From the NCBI GenBank assembly GCA_023405875.1, contig JAEXXN010000046.1, positions 1 to 9,622 of the forward strand: a DNA stretch of 9,622 nt. The letters run 5' to 3'. Below the pieces are notes generated by a model. The model was not told the origin of the DNA. It was given only the letters and a program-made list of their open reading frames with translations, and made no database searches. Position 1 is the first letter of the stretch. Each line of letters starts with the position of its first letter. Positions 1-7,111 of this stretch are shown piece after piece. The DNA is from Bacillota bacterium (GTDB taxonomy: Bacteria; Bacillota; Clostridia; Lutisporales; Lutisporaceae). The position numbers and the translations under genes are program-made.

Positions 1-3000
1 AAAAGCCTGAGATAGACTTTGTAGAGGCAGTGACAAAAACGAAGGTTCAGGTAGTGTTTGATGAAGCTATAAATAAGGCGGGAACCTACAAAATCACCTA
101 TGAGGATAATAACAACAGAAAGAAGACAGTATCTATAGCCCGTACCGAAGTAGATTCCTATGAACAAAATACGGTTAACATAATTACCAATACCGAACTG
201 GAGGATGATGATACACTATATTTGCTGGTGCCTGTTACAGGAGCATCGGACCTGGCAGGAAATACTCTTGACACAAGGGGCGTGGAGCACGAGTTTTACG
301 GTACAAATATCAAGGGCTCCGACTATATACAAGGTATCGACCTTATAGATTTTCAAACCTTTGAGGTCATAAAGAGTTCAAAGATATACAATATAAATTC
401 TGTAAAGGAGCTTAGCTCCGGAGGAAGTCCGGAAAGCGACAACCTGATCAAGAATACCAAAAAGATAAATGACAGTGCTTATGAGATAGAAGTAAAAAGG
501 CCGCTTCTAAGCAGCCTGCGCTACGAGATAACCATTGACGACTTCACATACAGGTTCAGCGGCATTATAGAAAACAACAATATTACCCTGAACGGGCAGA
601 ACAGGCAAATCGAGTTTTACAACAGCAATACCTCAACACAGGAAGTTTCTGTATATCGCGGTGACTATAGCGAATTAAAGGTGAATAAGTCAAACGGGCG
701 TTTTTACATTGACCAGTCGGAGATGCTCAAAAATGGGGATGTGCTGTATGTATATGTTAAACAAAGTACAAACAGCAAAATACTATATGGCGCCAAAATA
801 ACGGCTGAAGGCTTTGCGGCTGCTTATGAAAAGCGGATAACCGGCTTTGTGATCGATCTGGAGAATGATGCAGAGGGTGTAATAGACCATGAGAAGCGTA
901 CTGTTACGGTAACAGTACCCTATGGTACCGATGTGACTATACTCAGACCGGTAATAACCACCTCAAAGGATACGTGGGTCGATCCGGGCTCGGGAGAAGT
1001 CAGAGATTTCACAAACCCCAGGACATACACGGTGACCTCGGATATCGATAAATCCAAGCAGGAATATATTGTAACGGTTGTAAAGGCCGAAAGCAGCGAA
1101 AAGTCCATATTGAGCTTTGATTTCAAGAATGCCGAAGCTGAAGTGGATATAAACGGGCAGGAGAGTATCATAAATGTGGCGGTACCTTATGGAACCGTTG
1201 CAGGCAGTCTCATACCCGAGATCAAGGTTTCGGAGGGAGCAACTGTCGAGCCGATGCCGGGGCAAGTAAAAGACTTCAGCAAACCGGTAGAGTACACTGT
1301 AAAGGCTAAAAACGGCACAACAAGAACCTACAAGGTAATAGTATCAGTGGCTGAAAGCGCATACGAAAAGAAGATAACCAGCTTTGTGATCGATCTGGAG
1401 AATGATGCAGAGGGTGTAATAGATCATGAGAAGCGTACTGTTACGGTAACAGTACCCTATGGTACCGATGTGACCGCACTCAAGCCGATAATAACCACCT
1501 CAAAGGATACGTGGGTCGATCCGGGCTCGGGAGAAGCCAGAGACTTCACAAACCCCAGAACATACACGGTAACCTCGGATACGGACAAATCCAAGCAGGA
1601 ATACACTGTAACGGTTATAAAGGCTGAAAGCAGCGAGAAATCAATATTGAGCTTTGATTTCAAGAATATTGAAGACACCGTAAAAATAGATGAACAGTAC
1701 AGGGCTATAAACGTGACGGTTCCTTATGGAACAGATGTGAGCCGGCTGATACCCGAGATAAAGGTTTCAGAGGGGGCTGCCATTGAGCCGTTACCGGAAA
1801 AAGGAGCAGACTTCAGAGAGCCGGTAAGCTATGTAGTTAAGGCTAAGAACGGTACAACGAAAGAATACCTGGTAACAGTGAAAGTAGCTGAAAGCACACA
1901 TGAAAAGAAGATAACCGGCTTTATGATAGACCTGGAAAAGGACGTTGAGGGCATAATAGATCATGAGGAGCGTACTGTTACGGTAACAGTACCTTATGGT
2001 ACCGATGTGACCGCACTCAGGCCGATAATAACCACCTCAAAGGATACGTGGGTCAATCCGGGCTCGGGAGAAGCCAGAGACTTCACAAACCCCAGGACAT
2101 ACACGGTAACCTCGGATACAGATAAATCCAAGCAGGAATACACCGTAACGGTTATAAAGGCTAAAAGCGGCGAAAAGTCCATACTGGGCTTTGCTTTCCG
2201 GAATGCCGAAGCTGAAGTGGAAATAAACGGACAGGACGGCAGCATAAATGTGACAGTTCCTTATGGAACCGCTGTAGGCAGTCTCATACCCGAGATAAGG
2301 GTTTCAGAGGGAGCGGCTGTCAAGCCGTTATCGGGAGAAGAAACAGATTTCAGAAAACCGGTAAGCTATGAGGTAAAGGCCCAGGACGGTACGACGAAAG
2401 AGTATCTGGTAACGGTGAAAGTAGCGGAAAGCATATACGAAAAGAGGATAACCCGCTTTGCTATCGATCTGGAAAAGGATGCAGAGGGTATCATAGACGA
2501 GGAGAACCATGTTATCAGCATAACAGTACCTTATGGAACTGATTTGAGCGGACTGCTACCAATAATAGAAACCTCAGGAGATACTTATGTCACTCCGGAA
2601 TCCGGCAGCAGGAATGATTTCAGAGCTCCTGAGGGTGTGGAATACACTGTTGTCTCAAACAAGGATACATCAAAGCAAAAATATATAGTGAAGGTGAATG
2701 TACAGGCAGCAAGCAGTGAAAATCGTATGACGGCCTTCTCCTTTGCCGGCTTGAATCCTGCCGTTACAGGATATATTGATGACATTGAAGGTAAAATAGT
2801 ACTTACTGTGCCGGCCGATACCGCCAGGACCAACCTGGTGGCTGCATTCACAAGTTCACCCGGTTCAACGGTTACAGTTTCGGGAGTGAAGCAGGAGAGC
2901 GGAAAGACAGCTAATGACTTCAGCAGTATTGACGGTGTCGCCTATACTGTTACGGCGCAGGATGGCAGCTCGGTACGGCAGTACAGGGTTATAGTCTCTA

Positions 3001-3314
3001 TAGCTTTTGGCTTCAGTGACTTCGGCATAAAGATACCGGGAACTGACAAAATAGCAGCCGGAATAATTGACCAGACAAACAGAATAATAACTGTGACAAT
3101 GCCCAAGGATACAGATATATCCAAGCTGATTGCAGTTTTCAGGCTGTCTGATAATACTACCGCCAATAGGCAGGATCCTGAGGACCCCTTCAAATATATA
3201 GCACAGCAGAGCGGGGTTACGGAAAATGATTTCAGTACGGAAGTGAAGTATATACTGCTGAAGGGCATTGACCGCATGGAGTACACTGTAAGGGTGGTTC
3301 TGTCACAGCAGTAG
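1..3314 (+). CDS. Large repetitive surface/secreted protein, C-terminal part (5' end outside window)
   Basis: The frame is open from the first bases of the window, with readable codons from base 3 upstream of the GTG at 30, so this is a 5'-truncated gene. Residues below are numbered from that GTG. Residues about 1-95 resemble an SbsA-type Ig domain, ending in a typical DLAGN motif. Residues 96-265 are beta-rich and unassigned. From 266 on there are nine repeat domains of about 90-100 residues: A1 266-353, B1 354-444, A2 445-532, B2 533-623, A3 624-711, B3 712-802, A4 803-893, then two diverged domains at 894-992 and 993-1094. Most carry the core TVTVPYGTD, then a DF..P motif, then a YTV...YxVTV ending. 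This resembles DUF5018-like/Ig-like beta-sandwich repeats of bacterial cell-surface proteins. No LPXTG, SLH or dockerin module is present at the C-terminus, so any signal peptide or anchor must lie upstream. The ligand or substrate is unknown. Surface location is inferred from domain type only. Confidence 0.85.
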   Translation, partial: KPEIDFVEAVTKTKVQVVFDEAINKAGTYKITYEDNNNRKKTVSIARTEVDSYEQNTVNIITNTELEDDDTLYLLVPVTGASDLAGNTLDTRGVEHEFYGTNIKGSDYIQGIDLIDFQTFEVIKSSKIYNINSVKELSSGGSPESDNLIKNTKKINDSAYEIEVKRPLLSSLRYEITIDDFTYRFSGIIENNNITLNGQNRQIEFYNSNTSTQEVSVYRGDYSELKVNKSNGRFYIDQSEMLKNGDVLYVYVKQSTNSKILYGAKITAEGFAAAYEKRITGFVIDLENDAEGVIDHEKRTVTVTVPYGTDVTILRPVITTSKDTWVDPGSGEVRDFTNPRTYTVTSDIDKSKQEYIVTVVKAESSEKSILSFDFKNAEAEVDINGQESIINVAVPYGTVAGSLIPEIKVSEGATVEPMPGQVKDFSKPVEYTVKAKNGTTRTYKVIVSVAESAYEKKITSFVIDLENDAEGVIDHEKRTVTVTVPYGTDVTALKPIITTSKDTWVDPGSGEARDFTNPRTYTVTSDTDKSKQEYTVTVIKAESSEKSILSFDFKNIEDTVKIDEQYRAINVTVPYGTDVSRLIPEIKVSEGAAIEPLPEKGADFREPVSYVVKAKNGTTKEYLVTVKVAESTHEKKITGFMIDLEKDVEGIIDHEERTVTVTVPYGTDVTALRPIITTSKDTWVNPGSGEARDFTNPRTYTVTSDTDKSKQEYTVTVIKAKSGEKSILGFAFRNAEAEVEINGQDGSINVTVPYGTAVGSLIPEIRVSEGAAVKPLSGEETDFRKPVSYEVKAQDGTTKEYLVTVKVAESIYEKRITRFAIDLEKDAEGIIDEENHVISITVPYGTDLSGLLPIIETSGDTYVTPESGSRNDFRAPEGVEYTVVSNKDTSKQKYIVKVNVQAASSENRMTAFSFAGLNPAVTGYIDDIEGKIVLTVPADTARTNLVAAFTSSPGSTVTVSGVKQESGKTANDFSSIDGVAYTVTAQDGSSVRQYRVIVSIAFGFSDFGIKIPGTDKIAAGIIDQTNRIITVTMPKDTDISKLIAVFRLSDNTTANRQDPEDPFKYIAQQSGVTENDFSTEVKYILLKGIDRMEYTVRVVLSQQ
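825..2435 (+). repeat. Three tandem 537-bp coding repeats (A-B domain pairs)
   Basis: Units lie at 825-1361, 1362-1898 and 1899-2435, each exactly 537 bp or 179 codons. Each begins with a YEK/HEK codon triplet and encodes an A domain (88 residues) plus a B domain (91 residues). The A halves are nearly identical in DNA: the tract at about 956-980 recurs at 1493-1517 and 2030-2054. The B halves have drifted more. A fourth, clearly diverged A domain follows at 2436-2708. The pattern fits recent in-frame duplication, or gene conversion between units. Confidence 0.9.
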
Positions 3315-3390
3315 AAGAAAATACCTTAATTGAACAGCTACAGTAATATGCATGAAGCATATATATCATAAAAATAACAATACAAAGAAA

Positions 3391-3423
3391 ATGAGCCGTT
3401 GCGGTAAAACTGCAACGGCTCAT
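3391..3423. terminator. Rho-independent terminator between convergent genes
   Basis: A perfect 12-bp stem (3391-3402 with 3412-3423) encloses a 9-nt loop. On the minus strand the hairpin is followed directly by TTTCTTTG and more T-rich sequence, so it is a good terminator for the small minus-strand gene that ends 4 bases away. On the plus strand it lies 77 bases after the surface-protein stop and is followed only by CCTTTAA, so plus-strand function would be weaker. Confidence 0.8.
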
Positions 3424-3426
3424 CCT

Positions 3427-3708
3427 TTAACCATTATCACATTCTTTTTGCTGCCTGATTATTCTCTGAATACTTTTCAAGGACAAGAAATATTTTTGAG
3501 ACAGGCTGTCTGTATTTTGTCCTTCCAAATAATCGGCATATATCTGTTTATTCCTGATCATTAATTCTTCACGGGTGGAGGTATTGTCTCCCCATGCCTG
3601 TTTGTTATCGGCTGTTTTTGGAATGTAGATGAATTCGCCGTCTACATACTCCTGTACCTTTTCAAGCAGCTCTACAGGCAAGATGTGTCTTGCTTTTATA
3701 TAGCTCAT
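3427..3708 (-). CDS. CD3324-family small protein, putative HTH DNA-binding
   Basis: This is a 93-residue protein. It starts with an MSYIKARHILP motif, followed by a conserved-looking stretch that includes VDGEFIYIP (residues 22-30), TREEL (45-49) and RNKQIYADYLEG (52-63). From about 66 to 85 it has a helix-turn-helix-like C-terminus (SLSQKYFLSLKSIQRII). I recognise the overall pattern as the clostridial CD3324 family, whose C-terminal helices resemble Mor/recombinase-type HTH units. The function is not established, and a transcriptional role is inferred from the HTH alone. The ATG is supported by an AGGAG at 3715-3719, seven bases away. The gene stands alone: a terminator lies just downstream, and a sigma-A promoter lies about 155 bases upstream with a long leader between. 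Confidence 0.8.
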   Translation of the reverse strand: MSYIKARHILPVELLEKVQEYVDGEFIYIPKTADNKQAWGDNTSTREELMIRNKQIYADYLEGQNTDSLSQKYFLSLKSIQRIIRQQKECDNG

Positions 3709-3856
3709 GTTGCTCTCCTAAACTTTATTTTTGTTAGGAATAGCAAGGGCTATTTTCAACTCAGTTTGAATCCTGGTTCAAGGTTGCAATAGCCTATGCT
3801 ATGCAACAATAACGATAGGGTTAAGCATATGCTCTATTTCTCCTTAAGTTTCATTT
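3709..3856 (-). promoter_or_regulatory. Long, potentially structured 5' leader
   Basis: Between the predicted transcription start and the CD3324-family gene, the leader contains several inverted repeats. The strongest is a stem at 3783-3807 (GTTGCA/TGCAAC with TAGC/GCTA inside and one bulged base). Others are TTGAA/TTCAA around a TCCTGG loop near 3766-3781, and AATAGC/GCTATT at 3739-3754. The palindrome AGCATATGCT lies at 3824-3833. I could not match this to a known riboswitch or T-box consensus. Regulatory function is inferred from length and fold potential only. Confidence 0.4.
3799..3828 (-). CDS. Possible 9-codon leader peptide
   Basis: Within the leader is a short frame MLNPIVIVA followed by TAG. 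An AAGGAG lies at 3840-3845, 11 nt before the ATG, which is slightly long spacing. The stop codon lies inside the strongest leader stem (3783-3807), so translation of this peptide could affect that fold. Such short frames also occur by chance, and no conservation can be tested here. Confidence 0.2.
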   Translation of the reverse strand: MLNPIVIVA

Positions 3857-3862
3857 TTCTAA

Positions 3863-3891
3863 AATATACCACCATTCAATGCCGGTGTCAA
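3863..3891 (-). promoter_or_regulatory. Sigma-A promoter for the CD3324-family gene
   Basis: Read on the minus strand, a perfect -35 TTGACA (3886-3891) is separated by 17 nt from the -10 TATATT (3863-3868). Transcription would start near 3856, leaving a leader of about 148 nt before the ATG at 3708. That is much longer than translation alone needs. Confidence 0.7.
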
Positions 3892-3952
3892 TGATGCCTG
3901 AACCGCAAATTAATAATAAAAAAGTAAAAGGTTAAAACTATAGCTATAACGA

Positions 3953-5062
3953 ATGGCAGGTGATGTTTTGAAAATAGCAATAATAGGAGCGGGACTTTCA
4001 GGCCTGTCCTGTGCGTTTGAACTTCAAAAGTATGGTATTGTACCGGATATCTTTGAAAAAACAACGATTATAGGTGAAAATCTTGAAATACCTGTTATTC
4101 TGTTGAGAATGTTCAACACTCCCATGAGAAATCCGCTGAAATATCTGGAAAAACATTATGGGCTAGCATTAACGCCGCACTATGACATTAACGAGCTGAT
4201 AACCTATACTCCCAATAAGACTACGGTAATAAACAAGCATATCGGCTGGATATTCAGAAGAGGAAGCTTCGAGGGTTCTATGCCGATGCAGATCAGAAAG
4301 CTTGTAAATGCTCCGATAACTATGGAAACCCCTGTAGATTTTAAGGATATCAAAAACAGCTACGATCATATCGTTATAGCTACAGGTTCAATGGGCGAAG
4401 CAGAAGAGATGAATATGATGGAATTTACCATTAACACTATTGTAAGAGTTGCAACTATTGAAGGCAAGTTCAGAACTGATTCCGTTAAAATTTGGATGGA
4501 TACTGCTGTCACAAAGAACAGCTATGCATACCTGATTCCTGACACAGAGACAAGAGCAAAGCTGGTATTGATTGTAAATGACGTTCAACAAAAGGAAATG
4601 GATACCCATTGGGAAAATCTATTAAATATGGTTAAGCTGGAATACAAAATCATCCGTACTCTGGATATCACACACAAATTGGGACCTTGCAGGACTGTTC
4701 AACTGGGTAACCTTTATTTTACAGGAAATGCAGGGGGATTCATAGATGACTTTTTGGGTATAGGCTCGCCCTTTGCCGTTATAAGCGGCATATTTGCAGC
4801 CAGAGCTATTGTAGAAAGCAAAAACTATACAAAAATGATGAGAGTATTTACAAATGATATCAAGAAGAAGCACAATCTGCGGGATGCATTGAACTTTGCA
4901 GAAAATGAACAATTGGATAGAATGAATAGGATCATGGGCAGTCAGGCATCACAGCTACTTGTATATGGCAATCCGTTGTTCAGGATAACCAGAATAACAC
5001 CCCTGGTAGGTTTATATGCTAAATTTAAACAAAAAGCACAGCAATACCGGAATAAGAAATAG
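3953..5062 (+). CDS. Putative FAD/NAD(P)-dependent oxidoreductase, GGR/FixC-like (copy 1)
   Basis: This 369-residue protein begins with a dinucleotide-binding beta-alpha-beta unit: GAGLSG at residues 12-17, and E35 ending the second strand (IFEKTT), the usual ribose-binding acid. An IATGS strand follows mid-protein. Near 252-280, GNLYFTGNAGGF followed by an Ala/Ile-rich helix (VISGIFAARAIV) matches the layout of the second FAD motif of geranylgeranyl reductase/FixC-type flavoproteins. The expected Asp of GDAAG is Asn259 here. The substrate is unknown; no isoprenoid or electron-transfer genes adjoin it. The start is uncertain. The ATG at 3953 has no good ribosome binding site, whereas an in-frame TTG at 3968 is preceded by AGGTGAT at 3958-3964 and would give MKIAIIGAGLSG. 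No terminator separates it from the next gene, a close paralogue 94 bases downstream. FAD binding is inferred. Confidence 0.75.
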   Translation: MAGDVLKIAIIGAGLSGLSCAFELQKYGIVPDIFEKTTIIGENLEIPVILLRMFNTPMRNPLKYLEKHYGLALTPHYDINELITYTPNKTTVINKHIGWIFRRGSFEGSMPMQIRKLVNAPITMETPVDFKDIKNSYDHIVIATGSMGEAEEMNMMEFTINTIVRVATIEGKFRTDSVKIWMDTAVTKNSYAYLIPDTETRAKLVLIVNDVQQKEMDTHWENLLNMVKLEYKIIRTLDITHKLGPCRTVQLGNLYFTGNAGGFIDDFLGIGSPFAVISGIFAARAIVESKNYTKMMRVFTNDIKKKHNLRDALNFAENEQLDRMNRIMGSQASQLLVYGNPLFRITRITPLVGLYAKFKQKAQQYRNKK

Positions 5063-5139
5063 GCAGCTCAATAAGGCTAAAATTTGAATGAAATGATAAA
5101 ACACTAAGTAATAGAAGAGAATAGTACCAGTATATTTGC

Positions 5140-5147
5140 AGGAGGAG
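5140..5147 (+). promoter_or_regulatory. Ribosome binding site of the second oxidoreductase
   Basis: AGGAGGAG lies 9 nt before the ATG at 5157 and fixes that start. It is far stronger than anything before the ATG of copy 1, so the two paralogues may be translated at different rates even if co-transcribed. Confidence 0.8.
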
Positions 5148-5156
5148 AAGGTTTAA

Positions 5157-6368
5157 ATGGGAAAGCAAGGTAATGTAGCTATTATAGGAGCCGGCTTATC
5201 AGGGCTGGCATGTGCATTTGAACTGCAAAAGAAAGGTATCATACCTGAAATATTTGAAAAAACCACACTTGTCGGTGAGAATCTGGAATTACCTGTAGTT
5301 CTCCTGAAGATGTTGAATTCACCCATAAGAGATCCTTTGAAATACTTAAAAAAACATTATGATATCAACTTAACACCACATTACAATATTAACGAGTTTA
5401 GAATTGTAACTCCTAATAAAACTACAACCATCACGGAACACATCGGCTGGATATTCAGGAGGGGAAGCTTTGAAGGCTCTATGAACGACCAGATAAGAAA
5501 GCTGATAAGTGCCCCGATAACCTTAGATGCGCCAAAAAACTTTAAAGACGTGAAGAACAAGTATGACCATGTGGTTATTGCATCCGGTTCATTAAGCGAG
5601 GCAGAGGAAATGAACATGCTGCAGCTTACTTACAATTCATTTGCCAGGATAGCAACAGTAGAAGGCAAGTTCAGAACAGACTCGGTTACAATCTGGTTGA
5701 ATACAGAGTATGCTAAAAATTCATATGCTTATATGGTACCTGACACAGAGACAAGAGCAAAGTTGGTACTTATAGTAAATGAAATCAAGAATTACGAGCT
5801 TGATATGCACTGGGAGAAATTCTTGAACACTGAAAAGCTGCAATATAAAATTTTGAAAACCTTTGATACCAATTACAAAATCGGTACCTGCAACACGGTA
5901 CAAATGGGCAATTTATACTTTACAGGCTTCGCAGGCGGCTTTGTAGACGACGTCATAGGTATTGGAGCTCTATATGCTGTTATAAGCGGAGTATTTGCAG
6001 CAAGAGCTATTATAGAAAGCAAAAACTATACAAAGATAATGAAAGCCTTTGAAAGGGATATAAAGAAAAAGCATGTACTCCGGCAAGCCATGGATCTGGC
6101 AGGCAACGAGCAGTATGACAAGCTCAACAATTTCCTGGACAATCAATTGGTCAAAATATTGACCTATAAGAATCCATTATTCAGAGCAGCATATATTACA
6201 CCCTTTGCAGGCTTATATACAAAGATAAAACGAAAGAAGACGAAGATGCAGCAAAATCAGAACAATATGCAGGGCCAGCCGCAAAGTCAGCCGCAAGGCC
6301 AGTCACAGAATCAAGGGCAAGGACAGGGCACGGCCCAAGGGCAAAACATCAATAAGCCTAAGCAGTGA
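5157..6368 (+). CDS. Putative FAD/NAD(P)-dependent oxidoreductase, GGR/FixC-like (copy 2, Gln-rich tail)
   Basis: This 403-residue protein is a paralogue of the preceding gene. The two align without large gaps along the shared length and are identical at well over half of positions by eye. Shared blocks include HIGWIFRRGSFEGSM, VEGKFRTDSV (IEGKFRTDSV in copy 1) and VPDTETRAKLVLIVN (IPDTETRAKLVLIVN in copy 1). The N-terminal Rossmann motif GAGLSG is at residues 11-16, and E34 ends the second strand. The second flavin-type motif reads TGFAGG, with Phe258 where Asp is normal. After residue 363 comes a 40-residue tail rich in Gln, Asn and Gly that copy 1 lacks; it is probably disordered. A basic stretch (KIKRKKTK) precedes the tail. 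It probably forms an operon with copy 1. Reaction and substrate are unknown. Duplication followed by divergence is the simplest explanation for the pair. Confidence 0.75.
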   Translation: MGKQGNVAIIGAGLSGLACAFELQKKGIIPEIFEKTTLVGENLELPVVLLKMLNSPIRDPLKYLKKHYDINLTPHYNINEFRIVTPNKTTTITEHIGWIFRRGSFEGSMNDQIRKLISAPITLDAPKNFKDVKNKYDHVVIASGSLSEAEEMNMLQLTYNSFARIATVEGKFRTDSVTIWLNTEYAKNSYAYMVPDTETRAKLVLIVNEIKNYELDMHWEKFLNTEKLQYKILKTFDTNYKIGTCNTVQMGNLYFTGFAGGFVDDVIGIGALYAVISGVFAARAIIESKNYTKIMKAFERDIKKKHVLRQAMDLAGNEQYDKLNNFLDNQLVKILTYKNPLFRAAYITPFAGLYTKIKRKKTKMQQNQNNMQGQPQSQPQGQSQNQGQGQGTAQGQNINKPKQ

Positions 6369-6384
6369 CTGGCTGCCTGTTAAT

Positions 6385-6449
6385 GGTGCCGACTGCGGCA
6401 CATAGACGCTTATCTCAGGGATAAGTGACCATGTGCCGTGGCCGGCACC
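6385..6449. terminator. Long hairpin between convergent genes
   Basis: Arms 6385-6403 and 6431-6449 pair over 19 positions with one A-C mismatch and two G-U pairs. An inner CTTATC/GATAAG stem can stack inside the loop. It sits 17 bases after the oxidoreductase stop and 10 bases beyond the cupin stop on the opposite strand. The flanking T tracts are short (TTAAAAATTCT on the plus side), so it may also act as an RNA-stabilising 3' end. Confidence 0.65.
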
Positions 6450-6458
6450 TTAAAAATT

Positions 6459-7007
6459 CTATTCGGCAGCCTCTGCCTCTGCTTTGGTTTTGTGAACGGT
6501 ACCCTTGGGATGCTGCGGGGGTGCATAAATAGAGTACAATTTGATCGGCTTTCTGCCTGTATTGATAAGGTTGTGCCATTTTCCCGCAGGAATAATAAAG
6601 GCGAAGTCATCGTAGACCTTTTCTTGAAAATCCAGCCTGTCTTTGCTATCGCCCATTTTGACAAGTCCCTGGCCTTCTTCAATACGTATAAACTGATCCA
6701 GGTGGGGATGGATTTCCAGGCCTATATCCTCTCCGGCCTTTATGCTCATCAAGGTAACCTGCAAATGTTCTCCGGTCCACAATTCAGTGCGGAAAGCATT
6801 GTTACGCCTGGTTGCTTCTTCAATATCAACTACAAAGGGCTGGGGGACAGAATCCTTTGGCTTTATAAAATAATTATCCTCTGCATCGCCATAATAAGCA
6901 TTATGCTGATTGCCAGAATCCAGGTTCTGCATCGGCGAGCTGATACAGTATGGACATGGATACATTGGTTTGTTGATATAGTAAGGACATGAATACATTT
7001 TATTCAA
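6459..7007 (-). CDS. Cupin-domain protein with Tyr/Pro/Cys-rich N-terminus
   Basis: This 182-residue protein has one cupin barrel at about 75-165. Motif 1 is GLEIHPHLDQFIRIEEGQG (from G96), with likely metal ligands H100 and H102 and with Q105 where Glu is usual. Motif 2 is IIPAGKWHNLINTG, contributing H145. This is the usual layout of small metal-binding cupins, which can be isomerases, dioxygenases, decarboxylases or sensors; which applies here cannot be told. Residues 5-26 are rich in Tyr, Pro, Cys and Met (SCPYYINKPMYPCPYC), a composition seen in spore coat-associated proteins. The C-terminus ends in a short Glu/Ala/Lys run. The start is taken as the TTG at 7005-7007 because GGAAGG lies about 7-10 nt upstream. 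An ATG three codons in (6996-6998) is the alternative. It is flanked by terminators on both sides, so it is monocistronic. Confidence 0.85.
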   Translation of the reverse strand: MNKMYSCPYYINKPMYPCPYCISSPMQNLDSGNQHNAYYGDAEDNYFIKPKDSVPQPFVVDIEEATRRNNAFRTELWTGEHLQVTLMSIKAGEDIGLEIHPHLDQFIRIEEGQGLVKMGDSKDRLDFQEKVYDDFAFIIPAGKWHNLINTGRKPIKLYSIYAPPQHPKGTVHKTKAEAEAAE

Positions 7008-7039
7008 ACTGCTTCCTTCCTTTCATAAACTGGTAGAAC

Positions 7040-7068
7040 CATTTTATGCTTCAAGCTTGCAGAAGGTG
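7040..7068 (-). promoter_or_regulatory. Possible SigK-like sporulation promoter for the cupin gene
   Basis: Minus-strand CACC (7065-7068), a 16-nt spacer, then CATAAAATG (7040-7048) fits the Bacillus SigK pattern mACm-N16-CATAnnnTA at all but the last base. No sigma-A promoter was evident in this spacer. Transcription would start about 25 nt before the TTG. The motif is degenerate and could occur by chance. Confidence 0.3.
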
Positions 7069-7080
7069 CTTGAACACAGC

Positions 7081-7109
7081 AAAAATCCGGAGCTTCAGCT
7101 CTGCTCCGG
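7081..7109 (-). terminator. Second terminator behind the lipoprotein gene
   Basis: A 7-bp G+C-rich stem (CCGGAGC 7087-7093 with GCTCCGG 7103-7109) is followed on the minus strand by ATTTTTGC. It lies just beyond the stronger hairpin at 7121-7152, forming a tandem pair that would block read-through into the cupin gene. Confidence 0.65.
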
Positions 7110-7111
7110 GT

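Noticed and set aside
920..2245. Three similar minus-strand reading frames of 73-83 codons, at 920-1171, 1457-1678 and 1994-2245
   Set aside because: They lie antisense to the three A domains and resemble each other only because the DNA repeats. None has a ribosome binding site of note.
3346..3362. Inverted repeat ATATGC/GCATAT after the surface-protein stop
   Set aside because: It is a six-pair AT-rich stem with no T run, too weak to call as a terminator next to the good hairpin at 3391-3423.
3760..3807. tRNA-like GGTTCAA element beside stem-loops
   Set aside because: No acceptor stem, anticodon arm or 7-bp closing pair could be assembled around it.
5063..5156. Possible internal promoter between the two flavoprotein genes (TTGAAT, 17 nt, AGTAAT)
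   Set aside because: The -10 is poor and the spacer is AT-rich enough to produce such matches by chance; co-transcription is the simpler reading.
6438..6992. A 184-codon plus-strand frame across the cupin gene
   Set aside because: It is antisense to a protein with clear cupin motifs, and its own translation shows no recognisable domain. It begins inside the terminator hairpin.
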